DNA of 10,961 nt from Patescibacteria group bacterium (GTDB taxonomy: Bacteria > Patescibacteriota > Microgenomatia > UBA1400 > MFAQ01), in assembly GCA_018817845.1 (NCBI GenBank), contig JAHITH010000094.1, forward strand, positions 1 through 10,961. Reading direction: 5' to 3'. The notes beneath the pieces are model-generated. The model was not told the origin of the DNA and did no database searches. It was given only the letters and a program-made list of their open reading frames with translations. Below are positions 1-7,475 of this stretch, one piece after another. A program made the position numbers and the translations under genes. Within the stretch, counting starts at the first letter, position 1, and every line of letters begins with the position of its first letter.

Positions 1-1
1 A

Positions 2-394
2 ACTAAACAAGAATATTTCAAGTCAAAAAAGGCTGAATTAGACTACAAAGCTGGTCTAAAAAATGATGATAAACCAACCGAAAAAGGTTTAGTTGAATAC
101 TCAGAAAACAGGTTGCAGTTAGATGTTCAAAATCGCATTAATAAAGCAATAGATGATTTGGGTACTGGCTCAAAAACAAAACCAGAATTAATGAGTCAAC
201 TAATCAAAGGTACTCAAAATTTAATTAATGAGTTGGATGATGGAACAGAATTCCATTTATCCTTAAATCCACCAAACTATGCTAATGAGCAAAATGGATT
301 ACTGGAAATAGATTATAAAAATCTTCAAGCTATCAAAGCTAAAGAACTAGAAGAAACAAAAAAACAAAAAAAACTAAAGTCTCCTGATAAATAA
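2..394 (+). CDS. C-terminal end of an unidentified protein (5' partial)
   Basis: The frame is open from base 2 to a TAA at 392-394, giving about 130 residues of a protein that starts before the window. An internal TTG at 113 could be read as a start, but the coding frame clearly continues upstream of it. The fragment is lysine- and glutamate-rich, mostly helical in character, and ends in a very basic tail (KKQKKLKSPDK). I recognise no domain. The stop lies one base before hsdS, so it is probably co-transcribed with it. Type I systems usually have hsdM in this place, but I see no methylase motif: the NPPY-type catalytic motif would lie well upstream, and NPPNY here is near the C-terminus in the wrong context. 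It could be an HsdM C-terminus or an accessory gene of the restriction operon. Confidence 0.75.
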   Translation, partial: TKQEYFKSKKAELDYKAGLKNDDKPTEKGLVEYSENRLQLDVQNRINKAIDDLGTGSKTKPELMSQLIKGTQNLINELDDGTEFHLSLNPPNYANEQNGLLEIDYKNLQAIKAKELEETKKQKKLKSPDK

Positions 395-395
395 A

Positions 396-1613
396 ATGAA
401 AAATAAACAAAAAATACCAAATGGTTGGGAAGAAATGAGGTTAGATAAAATCTGCAACATTGGTGATGGAAATCATTCCTCTAAATATCCAAGGGCTGAT
501 GAAATGATAAATTCAGGAATACCATTCATTCGCGGAGCTGATTTTGTTAACGGACACATTAAAACAGATAACTTGAAATATATTTCAAAAGAAAAACATC
601 AGAATCTTAAGAAGGGAAAAGTCCTTGCCAAAGATATTCTAATGGTTAACAGGGGTGAAATTGGAAAGACTGCACTTGTTCCAGAATTATTAAATAATTC
701 AAATTTAAATGCCCAGCTTGTTTGGTTGAGAAGTAAAGCTAGTATGAATAATAAATTTCTATTTTATATCCTTAGGCTTTCGTCAACAATACGAAGACTT
801 AAGCGATATCAAAGTGGAGGTGCTCTCCAACAAATAACACGGAAGGAAATTGACAAATTTGAAATTACAACCCCTCCACTCCCCGAGCAAAACCGAATCG
901 TGAGTGTACTGGAAACATGGGACTCGTATCTGGAAAAACTTGAGAAGAAAATTGAAACCAAGAAAAAAATCAAAAAGGGCTTAATGCAACAGTTACTAAC
1001 CGGAAATAAAAGACTCCCAGGATTTAATGAAAAATGGAAAGAAATTAAATTAGGAGAGATAATAAAAAATGTCTCAAGTAGAAATAGAAATCTTGAAATA
1101 TCACAAGTCCTAAGCGTTACTAACAAAAAAGGATTTACATTACCAGGAGAAAATTTCTCAAGAACTATTGCCAGCAAAGATCTTTCAAATTACAAAATTG
1201 TTCGAAGTGGTCAATTTGCATTTAATCCTTCCAGAATTAACGTAGGTTCTTTAGCAAGATTAGATAATTTTAAATTAGGATTGTTAAGTCCAATGTATAT
1301 TGTATTTGACGTTCATAAAGATTTCTTAATATCGGATTTTTTATTATATTGGATATTCACTGCTCGAGCTCACGCAAGTATACAAAATAACTCAACGGGG
1401 TCAGTAAGGCAATCTTTAGATTATAAAGGGCTGGCAGATATTAAAATCAAATTGCCCTCGCTTGAAGAACAACATGCTATTGCCAAGATTATGACAACGG
1501 CGGATGAGGAGATTGAAACACTAGAAAAACAAAAAGAAAAATACGAAGATCAAAAAAAATATTTGCTAAACAACTTAATTACTGGCAAAATCAGAGTACC
1601 AAAAAATGACTAA
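396..1613 (+). CDS. hsdS: Type I restriction-modification specificity subunit HsdS
   Basis: This 405-residue protein is the DNA-recognition subunit of a type I restriction-modification complex and sets the bipartite target for both HsdM and HsdR. The architecture is the standard duplicate: target-recognition domain 1 (about residues 8-160), a conserved helical spacer beginning PPLPEQNRIV (about 160-208), target-recognition domain 2 (about 209-350), and a second conserved helix beginning LPSLEEQHAIAKI (about 353-400). The two conserved segments end in matching phrases, LLTGNKRLPGF and LITGKIRVP, which give the typical pseudo-symmetric repeat. Length is normal for the family. The ATG follows the upstream stop by one base, and the 3' end overlaps hsdR by 8 bases. 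No Shine-Dalgarno sequence is visible. Base composition of the recognition domains differs from that of the conserved helices, which suggests domain exchange. Confidence 0.95.
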   Translation: MKNKQKIPNGWEEMRLDKICNIGDGNHSSKYPRADEMINSGIPFIRGADFVNGHIKTDNLKYISKEKHQNLKKGKVLAKDILMVNRGEIGKTALVPELLNNSNLNAQLVWLRSKASMNNKFLFYILRLSSTIRRLKRYQSGGALQQITRKEIDKFEITTPPLPEQNRIVSVLETWDSYLEKLEKKIETKKKIKKGLMQQLLTGNKRLPGFNEKWKEIKLGEIIKNVSSRNRNLEISQVLSVTNKKGFTLPGENFSRTIASKDLSNYKIVRSGQFAFNPSRINVGSLARLDNFKLGLLSPMYIVFDVHKDFLISDFLLYWIFTARAHASIQNNSTGSVRQSLDYKGLADIKIKLPSLEEQHAIAKIMTTADEEIETLEKQKEKYEDQKKYLLNNLITGKIRVPKND

Positions 1614-4600
1614 ATTAGACAAAGTAAACTTCGACGAAACCAAGCAATCACAACTCCCATTTGTAGAGATGCTCATTAACATGGGCTACAGATATATTCC
1701 TGCAAAAGAAGTAATGACAGAGCGCCAAGGAGACACAAGCAAGTTCATCCTAAAAAAAACCGCCCAGAAATACCTATCCAAAATCAACCAATACGAACAC
1801 CAAGGAAAAGAATACAAATTTAGAGACGAAGATATTGCCCAAGCCATAGACGAACTAGAAAATCTACCCTTAGAAGGCTTAATAGACACCTCAAAAAAAG
1901 TTTATGGCATGATCATGCCCACTACCGGTGGCAAGACTATAAAAGTATTTCACGATGGCAAAAACGTCTCCAAAAGTTTTCGTTTTGTTGACTTTGCCAA
2001 CCCCAAAAACAACGACTTTGCCGTCACAGTCGAATTCGAAGCTCAAGGAAAAAATCTCATCAGGGTAGATATCGCAGTCTTCGTCAACGGTATTCCATTT
2101 GCTTTAATAGAAAACAAAAAATCATCCGTCGAAGTCCAAGAGGCCTTAATCCAACACAATCGCAACCAACAGCCTACTCACTGCCCCAAGCTATTTGTAT
2201 ACCCCCAACTCTTAATAGGAGCCAACAAAGAAGAGCTAAAATACGGCACCACCGCAACACCAACCAAGTTTTACACCATCTGGAGAGAGCGAGATGAAAA
2301 CGACGAACAAGAATGGAAAAACCGAAAAACATTTAGCAAAACATTTACCCAACAAGTTCAAGCTACTATCTCAAAACCGATTAATCAAGATATTTACCAA
2401 ACTCTTTTGTCTGACCTAAACGGATCGACCTACAAACACAATCAAATTCTAGATCGTCTACCCACTCCCCAAGATAAATCTGTCATGGGCATGTTTAAGA
2501 AGGAACGACTACTAGATATCTGTAAAAACTTCATTCTTTACGACGCCGGCATTAAAAAAGTCATGAGATACCAACAATATTTTGGTATCAAAAAAATACT
2601 TAACCGGGTTAAACAAACCGAAACCACAAACTACGGTCAAAAACGACTCGGTGGTGTTTTTTGGCATACTCAAGGGTCTGGCAAGTCTCTAACCATGGTC
2701 ATGTTTGTCAAAACTTTAATTGAAAACCCAAACATCACCAACCCCCGAATATTAATCGTTACAGATAGAAAAGACTTAGATAGGCAAATCAAAGGCACGT
2801 TTGAAAATGCTGGTTTAAAAAAAGATGTCATTCAAGCCAAGGGCGGAGAACACTTACTAAGGTTAATAAAAAACAAAGACCTAAGAGTTATTACCACACT
2901 AATCCATAAATTCCATACTGCTAGTAAAAAAAGAGCCAATTTTGTAGATAAAGACAAAAATATATTTGTGTTAATCGACGAAGCCCATCGAACACAAAGC
3001 GGTATCTCTAACATCGAAATGAATCGAATCATCCCCAACGCCTGTTACCTGGCTTTCACCGGCACACCCTTGCTCAGAAAAGAAAAGTCCCAACAAAAAT
3101 TTGGCAGTTTCATAGATAAATACACCATCGACGACGCCTTAAAAGACAAAATAATATTACCTCTAATTTATGAGGGAAGATATGTAGATCTAGAACAAGA
3201 TAAAAAAGAAATAGACAGGCAAGTAAGTAGGTTAATAGGGGACTTAACACCAAAACAACAAAAAGAACTACAGTACAAAATCAAACACAAAATTCTAAAG
3301 GATAACCCCCAAAGAATTACTGAAATTGCCTATGATATTGAAAAACATTACCTAAAACAATTTCAAAACACAGGCCTTAAGGGACAAATAGTTGCTCCAA
3401 GCAAATACTCAGCCATACTGTTTCAAAAATATTTTGAGCAAAATGGAAAAATCCAAACAGCTTTAGTTATCTCCGATGAAAACGGCTTAATTGACGATAA
3501 AGACGAACACAAAAAAGAAGTAGAGGACTACCTAAAAAACATCAAGGCAAAATACACCAGCCTGCTATCTTACGAAAAAGAAGTAATAGAGAGCTTTGTC
3601 TACAATGACAAGGACGTAGAACTACTAATAGTGGTTAATAAGCTCCTAACCGGCTTTGACGCACCCAGAAACACAGTTCTATATCTCTCCAGAGAAATAA
3701 CCGATCACAACTTGCTCCAAGCAATCGCTAGGGTCAATCGTTTATTCGACAACAAAACATTGCCAAAAACAGCCGGTTTTGTAATTGACTACTCTGAAAA
3801 CGCTAACAACATCAAATCAGCCATGGAACTATTTGGCAACTATGACACCGACGATGTAACGGGGACATTAATAGATGTTGACGACAAAATTCAAGAACTA
3901 CAAACAAATTACTCCAACCTTCACGACGTCTTTAAGACCACAAAAAACGATGACGAAGCCTTCATACAGCTACTTAAGGATGAACCAACCAGAAAAGAGT
4001 TCTACGAGGCATTAAACACATTCTTAAAGACATTTAGTGAATGCATGGTTCTACAAGATTTTGTTCATGAGTTTAAGCACCTTGACATATATCAAATGGA
4101 ACTAAAAAAATTCATGAATCTAAGAAAAACTGCCTCCTTAAGGTACGCAGAGAGAGTTGACTTCAGCCAGTACAAACAAGCCTTAATAAAAATCATGGAC
4201 AAAAACATCAAAGCCAAAGAGGCTGAACTATTAACCAGACAGATTTCTATTACAGACAAGGATGTTTTTAATGAAGCCATCGAGGAATTTGGATCAGACA
4301 AATCAAAGGCAGAGGCCATAGCTGCCCAAACCGAAAGAACAATAAAAGAACAGTTAAAAAACGATCCGGAATACTACAGCCGGTTTTCAAAAAAAATTAG
4401 CATACTAATCGAGCAGATGCGTCAGAAAAAAATAGCAGACATAGAGGCACTAAAACAGGCCAAGTTGATTAGTCAGCAAGTACTAGAAAAAAAAGATCAA
4501 AAAATTCCTTTGGCTATCAAAAAGCGAGCCGGCTCGGATATCTTTTATCGAAACCTAAAAAAGTATTTTGAACAACATCAATTAAATGAAAAGGAAATAA

Positions 4601-4818
4601 TAGATATAGTTCTAGATATATTCAACATACTAAAAAACGAAAGTATCATTGACTGGCAGATGAACATTGAAAACAAAAGAGTTATGAAAAACACAATTGA
4701 TGATTATTTATACGATGTGGTAAAAGGAAAGAAAAAAGTAAACCTATCTACCAAAGAAGTAAAGCAAATAATTGAAAAAACTATGGAACTGGCTCAAAAC
4801 AACATCGAAATATTCTAA
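1606..4818 (+). CDS. hsdR: Type I restriction enzyme HsdR (endonuclease and translocase subunit)
   Basis: The 1070-residue protein is the subunit that cleaves unmodified DNA after ATP-driven translocation. The N-terminal nuclease domain shows the PD-(D/E)XK pattern with D155, E169 and K171 (VDIAVF... IENKK). The SF2 motor follows: Walker A HTQGSGKS with K360, motif II DEAH at 458-461, motif III FTGTP at 484-488, LLTGFDAP near 680-687, and motif VI QAIARVNR at 705-712. The C-terminal 250 residues are helical and include IDWQMNIENKRVM, like the DUF3387-type C-terminus of HsdR, which docks to the methylase core. All expected catalytic residues are present, so the enzyme looks intact. Its start overlaps the end of hsdS (ATG inside AAAAATGACTAA), indicating translational coupling. 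The gene is more C-rich at third positions than the recognition domains of hsdS. Confidence 0.97.
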   Translation: MTKLDKVNFDETKQSQLPFVEMLINMGYRYIPAKEVMTERQGDTSKFILKKTAQKYLSKINQYEHQGKEYKFRDEDIAQAIDELENLPLEGLIDTSKKVYGMIMPTTGGKTIKVFHDGKNVSKSFRFVDFANPKNNDFAVTVEFEAQGKNLIRVDIAVFVNGIPFALIENKKSSVEVQEALIQHNRNQQPTHCPKLFVYPQLLIGANKEELKYGTTATPTKFYTIWRERDENDEQEWKNRKTFSKTFTQQVQATISKPINQDIYQTLLSDLNGSTYKHNQILDRLPTPQDKSVMGMFKKERLLDICKNFILYDAGIKKVMRYQQYFGIKKILNRVKQTETTNYGQKRLGGVFWHTQGSGKSLTMVMFVKTLIENPNITNPRILIVTDRKDLDRQIKGTFENAGLKKDVIQAKGGEHLLRLIKNKDLRVITTLIHKFHTASKKRANFVDKDKNIFVLIDEAHRTQSGISNIEMNRIIPNACYLAFTGTPLLRKEKSQQKFGSFIDKYTIDDALKDKIILPLIYEGRYVDLEQDKKEIDRQVSRLIGDLTPKQQKELQYKIKHKILKDNPQRITEIAYDIEKHYLKQFQNTGLKGQIVAPSKYSAILFQKYFEQNGKIQTALVISDENGLIDDKDEHKKEVEDYLKNIKAKYTSLLSYEKEVIESFVYNDKDVELLIVVNKLLTGFDAPRNTVLYLSREITDHNLLQAIARVNRLFDNKTLPKTAGFVIDYSENANNIKSAMELFGNYDTDDVTGTLIDVDDKIQELQTNYSNLHDVFKTTKNDDEAFIQLLKDEPTRKEFYEALNTFLKTFSECMVLQDFVHEFKHLDIYQMELKKFMNLRKTASLRYAERVDFSQYKQALIKIMDKNIKAKEAELLTRQISITDKDVFNEAIEEFGSDKSKAEAIAAQTERTIKEQLKNDPEYYSRFSKKISILIEQMRQKKIADIEALKQAKLISQQVLEKKDQKIPLAIKKRAGSDIFYRNLKKYFEQHQLNEKEIIDIVLDIFNILKNESIIDWQMNIENKRVMKNTIDDYLYDVVKGKKKVNLSTKEVKQIIEKTMELAQNNIEIF

Positions 4819-4820
4819 AA

Positions 4821-5522
4821 ATGAATAAAAAGTTTATCTACGGGCAATATTGTTACCAATATACCCTTATACCTCAGGAGCGAAAGACCCTAAGTCTCAC
4901 GGTTCAACCAGACATGAAGATCGTTTTAAAAACTCCTATCAATGCAGATCAAGATAGAATCGATTTATTTTTAAAAAGAAAATGGACATGGTTAAACAAA
5001 CAACTTGCATTTTTCAAAAAATACCAAAAAACTATTTACAAAAAAGATTATATATCTGGCGAAAGCTTCTTATATTTAGGAAAACAATACAAACTAATTG
5101 TCAAAAAAAGAAAGAAAAACAGCCTATCTTTAACCAAAGGAACCTTCCAATTAAATACCATTAAAAAAGCTAGTAACGGAAAATACAACAAGAAAATTCT
5201 AGACAGTTGGTATGACAAAAAAATACAAACAAAGTTTAATCAACGCTATCAAATAGTACTAAAAAACTTCAACTACAAATTTACTCCAAAATTGGTTGTT
5301 AGAAAAATGAATAAGCGATGGGGAAGTTTCTTGAAAAACAAACAAATTATCCTTAATCCCAAGCTTATACAAGCTTCAACCGATTGTATTGATTATGTAA
5401 TCACCCACGAACTTTGCCATATGAAATACAACAAGCACAACAAGCAATTCTTCTCTCTTTTAAGTTCCAAATATCCAAGCTGGGAGCAGACAAAAGAAAA
5501 ACTAGAACTCAAAATAGGTTAA
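4821..5522 (+). CDS. YgjP-like (DUF45) zinc metallopeptidase of the restriction operon
   Basis: This 233-residue protein belongs to the YgjP/DUF45 family of M48-like zinc-dependent peptidases. The C-terminal half carries the family marks: RWGSF at 166-170 followed by ILNPKLIQAS, then the zinc site HELCH at 196-200 with a probable third ligand, H206, in the pattern HELCHMKYNKHNKQFF. The N-terminal half is the strand-rich region usual for the family. No signal peptide or membrane segment is seen, so it is cytoplasmic. The ATG lies two bases after the hsdR stop, which places it in the hsdSR transcription unit. Genes of this family are known to sit next to type I restriction genes, but the reason is unsettled. 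A role in turning over HsdR or limiting self-restriction is my inference. Family assignment is firm; substrate is unknown. Confidence 0.9.
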   Translation: MNKKFIYGQYCYQYTLIPQERKTLSLTVQPDMKIVLKTPINADQDRIDLFLKRKWTWLNKQLAFFKKYQKTIYKKDYISGESFLYLGKQYKLIVKKRKKNSLSLTKGTFQLNTIKKASNGKYNKKILDSWYDKKIQTKFNQRYQIVLKNFNYKFTPKLVVRKMNKRWGSFLKNKQIILNPKLIQASTDCIDYVITHELCHMKYNKHNKQFFSLLSSKYPSWEQTKEKLELKIG

Positions 5523-5533
5523 TAAACAAAAGG

Positions 5534-5539
5534 TATAAT
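5534..5539 (+). promoter_or_regulatory. -10 element (TATAAT) for the nuclease gene at 5549
   Basis: A perfect TATAAT lies in the 26-base gap after the metallopeptidase stop and ends 9 bases before the ATG at 5549. Transcription would then start 2-3 bases before the start codon, giving an almost leaderless mRNA. I see no clear TTGACA-like -35 box at the expected distance. It supports a transcription unit separate from hsdSR. Confidence 0.55.
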
Positions 5540-5548
5540 CAAACCCAT

Positions 5549-6475
5549 ATGCCACACTTTTTAAAAACCAACAACAAACTTTCTATCATCAAAGAAGATA
5601 AAATTGACAAAGAAAGAGATATTCAAAGCCTAGTCGAAAATAATTTGGGAGAAATCTTTGGTTACGAAATAGTAACTAGTGAGTTCCAAATTGACAACTT
5701 AAGAATTGACACACTAGCCTACAATCCAGAGACAAACGCCTTTGTAATAATTGAGTACAAAAGAGATCAAAGTTTCTCTGTTATCGATCAAGGCTATGCA
5801 TATCTTTCTATACTTCTAAACAACAAGGCAGACTTTATCCTGGAATACTTTACTAAAACTGGCAAGCATCTTGCCAAAAACGATATCGATTGGTCTCAAT
5901 CAAAAGTAGTATTTTTAGCCAACTCATTTACCCAACATCAACAAACAGCCATCAATTTCAATGACCTGCCAATTGAACTCTGGGAATTTAAACTTTATGC
6001 CAATTCAACCATCACCTTTAACCAATTGAAATCAAGTAAAAACGCAGAAAGCATCAACATTATTTCCACAAACACCCAAGCAAAAAATATCGCCAGAGAA
6101 ATCAAAACCTACACCATAAACGACCTAATTAAAAATGATTGGACAAATTCCATGAGCTTGTATGAAAAACTTAGTGAGCAAATATTACAACTAGACTCAA
6201 GAATAGAAGAAAACATAACCAAATCATATGTTGGATACAAAGTAGGCAGAATGGTGTTTTGTTCTATTAATCCATACAAGTCAAAACTCGTCATCCATTT
6301 GTGTCGAACACAACCTAAAGACCTGCAAGATCCTGAAAATAAAGTTTCATATATCAAAAACAGCCTGAAGCGTTATAGTCAACACCTTAGTCAAATAACC
6401 GTAACATCCGAAGACGAAATTTTTTACACCAACTCAATGATCAAACAAGTTTTTAAAAAAACTTTTTCGGCATAA
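5549..6475 (+). CDS. Predicted PD-(D/E)XK nuclease with C-terminal DUF5655-like domain
   Basis: The protein has 308 residues counting from the ATG at 5549. I prefer this to the in-frame ATG at 5414, which lies inside the metallopeptidase gene, because a TATAAT sits just upstream of 5549 and similarity to known proteins appears to begin at MPHFLKT. Residues 25-100 look like a restriction-endonuclease-fold core: E30 in SLVENNL, D54 in RIDTLAY, E69 and K71 in VIIEYKR, and Q81 in a following helix, the D/E-x-K...Q pattern of predicted nucleases. Residues 200-306 resemble the DUF5655 domain (SMSLYEKLSEQI... NPYKSKLVIHL... FYTNSMIKQVFKKTF). No membrane segment is present. Position beside a type I system suggests a DNA-defence or DNA-repair role, but the target is unknown. 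The nuclease call rests on motif spacing alone. Confidence 0.85.
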   Translation: MPHFLKTNNKLSIIKEDKIDKERDIQSLVENNLGEIFGYEIVTSEFQIDNLRIDTLAYNPETNAFVIIEYKRDQSFSVIDQGYAYLSILLNNKADFILEYFTKTGKHLAKNDIDWSQSKVVFLANSFTQHQQTAINFNDLPIELWEFKLYANSTITFNQLKSSKNAESINIISTNTQAKNIAREIKTYTINDLIKNDWTNSMSLYEKLSEQILQLDSRIEENITKSYVGYKVGRMVFCSINPYKSKLVIHLCRTQPKDLQDPENKVSYIKNSLKRYSQHLSQITVTSEDEIFYTNSMIKQVFKKTFSA

Positions 6476-6478
6476 GCT
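6473..6478 (+). promoter_or_regulatory. Possible -10 element (TAAGCT) for the small ORF at 6486
   Basis: TAAGCT fits the minimal TA...T pattern of a -10 box and ends 7 bases before the GTG at 6486, the same geometry seen at other gene heads here. It overlaps the stop codon of the preceding gene. The match is weak on its own, and it is offered only because of the shared spacing. Confidence 0.25.
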
Positions 6479-6485
6479 GATACCT

Positions 6486-6587
6486 GTGAAAACGAAGCGA
6501 GTGCTAATTCCAGAAGATGATTTAAAAACTATATCATCTATATTTGAAGAACTAATAGGCTTGATCGAGAAAACTATTAATACATAA
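6486..6587 (+). CDS. Possible small protein of 33 residues, unknown function
   Basis: A GTG-started frame of 33 codons ending in TAA fills most of the gap between the predicted nuclease gene and the next membrane-protein gene. The predicted peptide begins MKTKRVLIPEDDLK and continues as an amphipathic helix with regularly spaced Ile/Leu (SSIFEELIGLIEKTI). It has an acidic/basic balance and no cysteine, typical of a small soluble helical protein or regulator. It is too short for a family call. Support comes from the coherent amino-acid pattern, a TA...T hexamer 7 bases before the GTG, and an otherwise unexplained gap. It may equally be chance, since AT-rich gaps often hold short open frames. 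Confidence 0.4.
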   Translation: MKTKRVLIPEDDLKTISSIFEELIGLIEKTINT

Positions 6588-6589
6588 AC

Positions 6590-6611
6590 TGTAGTGAGCT
6601 CATGTTAGGTT
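6590..6611 (+). promoter_or_regulatory. Promoter region of the gene at 6618, shared element copy 1
   Basis: This 22-base element consists of TGTAGTGAGCT, four bases, and TTAGGTT. It matches 7134-7155 at 18 of 22 positions without gaps. The last six bases, TAGGTT (6606-6611), are a plausible -10 box preceded by TGT (an extended -10), and end exactly 6 bases before the ATG at 6618. That would put the transcription start on the A of the start codon. TGAGCTCA at 6595-6602 is a perfect 8-base palindrome and could be a regulator site; the other copy keeps only its AGCT core. Confidence 0.5.
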
Positions 6612-6617
6612 TAAACT

Positions 6618-7100
6618 ATGAATAGCAAAGGAAACAAATTAACTTACATAATTATTTTTTTCTTGTTTGCCATTAGTCTCTTTGTTATCTACTATGTTGT
6701 ATCAATCTATCTCCCCCAAAAAAAATTGGCTAAGAATCTAGAAATGGCTCAAATTCAGGCAGAACTACAAAAACAAAGGGACGAAACAGAAGCGCTAAAA
6801 AAAGAAAATGCCGAACTTCAAGAAGATTTGAAGAAAAACGATGAACTAGTCACAACGATAAAGAACGAATCAGACAAAAATGCTATTTGCGGGGAAGCAA
6901 ACGATCTCTTGTTAGAAATAAAACAGGCCTGCAATGTAAAACCATTTCCTGGAGTGGATGAGTGTATTGCAGAGACAGAAAGCAAGCTGGAATATTTAGG
7001 TGAAGAAGACTATAAAAAATACCATATGGACACTAAAGTCGAAAACATTAAAGATCTTAGGTCTCGTTACTTGCTTCTCAAAAGCCAGTGTGAAGAATAA
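6618..7100 (+). CDS. Single-pass membrane-anchored coiled-coil protein with four cysteines
   Basis: I do not recognise a family. The 160-residue protein starts with a short polar, basic stretch (MNSKGNK), then a membrane segment at about residues 9-31 rich in Ile, Phe and Tyr. Next comes a strongly charged coiled coil at about 36-86 (AELQKQRDETEALKKENAELQEDLKKN), then a C-terminal part with cysteines at 91, 105, 116 and 158. With the basic residues inside, the coiled coil and cysteine domain would lie outside the membrane, where the four cysteines could form two disulfides. The start ATG follows a TAGGTT hexamer by 6 bases. The gene shares a promoter-region element with the small membrane-protein gene at 7161, so the two may act together. 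The layout resembles an inner-membrane spanin or a divisome/envelope stalk protein, but nothing here decides between these. Confidence 0.8.
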   Translation: MNSKGNKLTYIIIFFLFAISLFVIYYVVSIYLPQKKLAKNLEMAQIQAELQKQRDETEALKKENAELQEDLKKNDELVTTIKNESDKNAICGEANDLLLEIKQACNVKPFPGVDECIAETESKLEYLGEEDYKKYHMDTKVENIKDLRSRYLLLKSQCEE

Positions 7101-7133
7101 AACTAACACTCACACGAAATTAATTATCAAAAA

Positions 7134-7155
7134 TGTAGTAAGCTATTATTAGGTT
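7134..7155 (+). promoter_or_regulatory. Promoter region of the gene at 7161, shared element copy 2
   Basis: This is the second copy of the 22-base element: TGTAGTAAGCT, four bases, TTAGGTT. TAGGTT (7150-7155) ends 5 bases before a TTG, supporting that TTG as a leaderless start. The gap of 60 bases after the preceding gene otherwise holds no feature I can name. Confidence 0.5.
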
Positions 7156-7160
7156 AACAA

Positions 7161-7448
7161 TTGTTCAAAAACATGATTAGCATTTTACTAGGTGGTTTGT
7201 TTGGGGGAGTATTAAGAGGTTTATTGGGTATTTCTAAAACTTTAGTAACTAAAAAGGAAGAGGCCATAAACTACCAATGGTTCTTTTTAAACATTTGTGT
7301 AGCCACGGTCATAGGACTGCTAGCCGCTACCATGATGGGTGGGGACTTTAGAATTGCTTTGCTGGCAGGCTACGCTAGCTCTGACTTGCTGGAAGGCTTG
7401 TTTAAAATTAAATTTGAGGAGCAGTTTAAGAAGATAACAAAGGGATAA
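7161..7448 (+). CDS. Small glycine-rich membrane protein, unknown function
   Basis: The 95-residue protein has two hydrophobic stretches: residues 5-25 (glycine-rich, GGLFGGVLRGLLG) and about 40-75 (WFFLNICVATVIGLLAATMMGG, then RIALLAGYASSDLLEGL), ending in a charged tail (KFEEQFKKITKG). The glycine spacing suggests close helix packing, as in oligomeric small membrane proteins or holin-like pores; that comparison is only structural. The start is taken as TTG at 7161 because a TAGGTT hexamer lies 5 bases upstream. The ATG at 7173 is the alternative and would remove four residues. A decayed second copy of its 3' third lies at 10436-10541, so the gene has been duplicated locally. It shares its upstream element with the coiled-coil membrane-protein gene before it. 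Confidence 0.75.
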   Translation: MFKNMISILLGGLFGGVLRGLLGISKTLVTKKEEAINYQWFFLNICVATVIGLLAATMMGGDFRIALLAGYASSDLLEGLFKIKFEEQFKKITKG

Positions 7449-7463
7449 ATATAAACTGTCGAG

Positions 7464-7469
7464 TATACT
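7464..7469 (+). promoter_or_regulatory. -10 element (TATACT) for the Panacea-domain gene
   Basis: TATACT lies in the short gap before the ATG at 7476 with exactly 6 intervening bases, so transcription would begin at the start codon. No -35 box is evident. Toxin-antitoxin operons are often autoregulated, but I see no clear inverted repeat here. Confidence 0.5.
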
Positions 7470-7475
7470 AAACCT

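Noticed and set aside
296..310. NPPNY in the partial first protein as a methylase catalytic NPPY/F motif
   Set aside because: It lies about 40 residues from the C-terminus, lacks the hydrophobic strand that precedes a real motif IV, and is interrupted by an extra residue.
113..394. A complete 93-residue gene beginning at the TTG at 113
   Set aside because: The same frame is open back to base 2 with similar amino-acid content, so this is the end of a longer gene.
809..1177. A 122-codon minus-strand frame opposite hsdS
   Set aside because: It is the complement of coding sequence for a clear HsdS; its phenylalanine/leucine/serine-rich content is typical of antisense shadows of lysine-rich genes.
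4982..5164. A 60-codon plus-strand frame inside the metallopeptidase gene
   Set aside because: It lies wholly within a well-supported gene in another frame and has no coherent protein pattern.
5414..5548. Upstream in-frame ATG extending the predicted nuclease by 45 residues into the metallopeptidase gene
   Set aside because: The extension reads as an out-of-frame shadow of the peptidase zinc-site region, and a TATAAT box lies just before the ATG at 5549.
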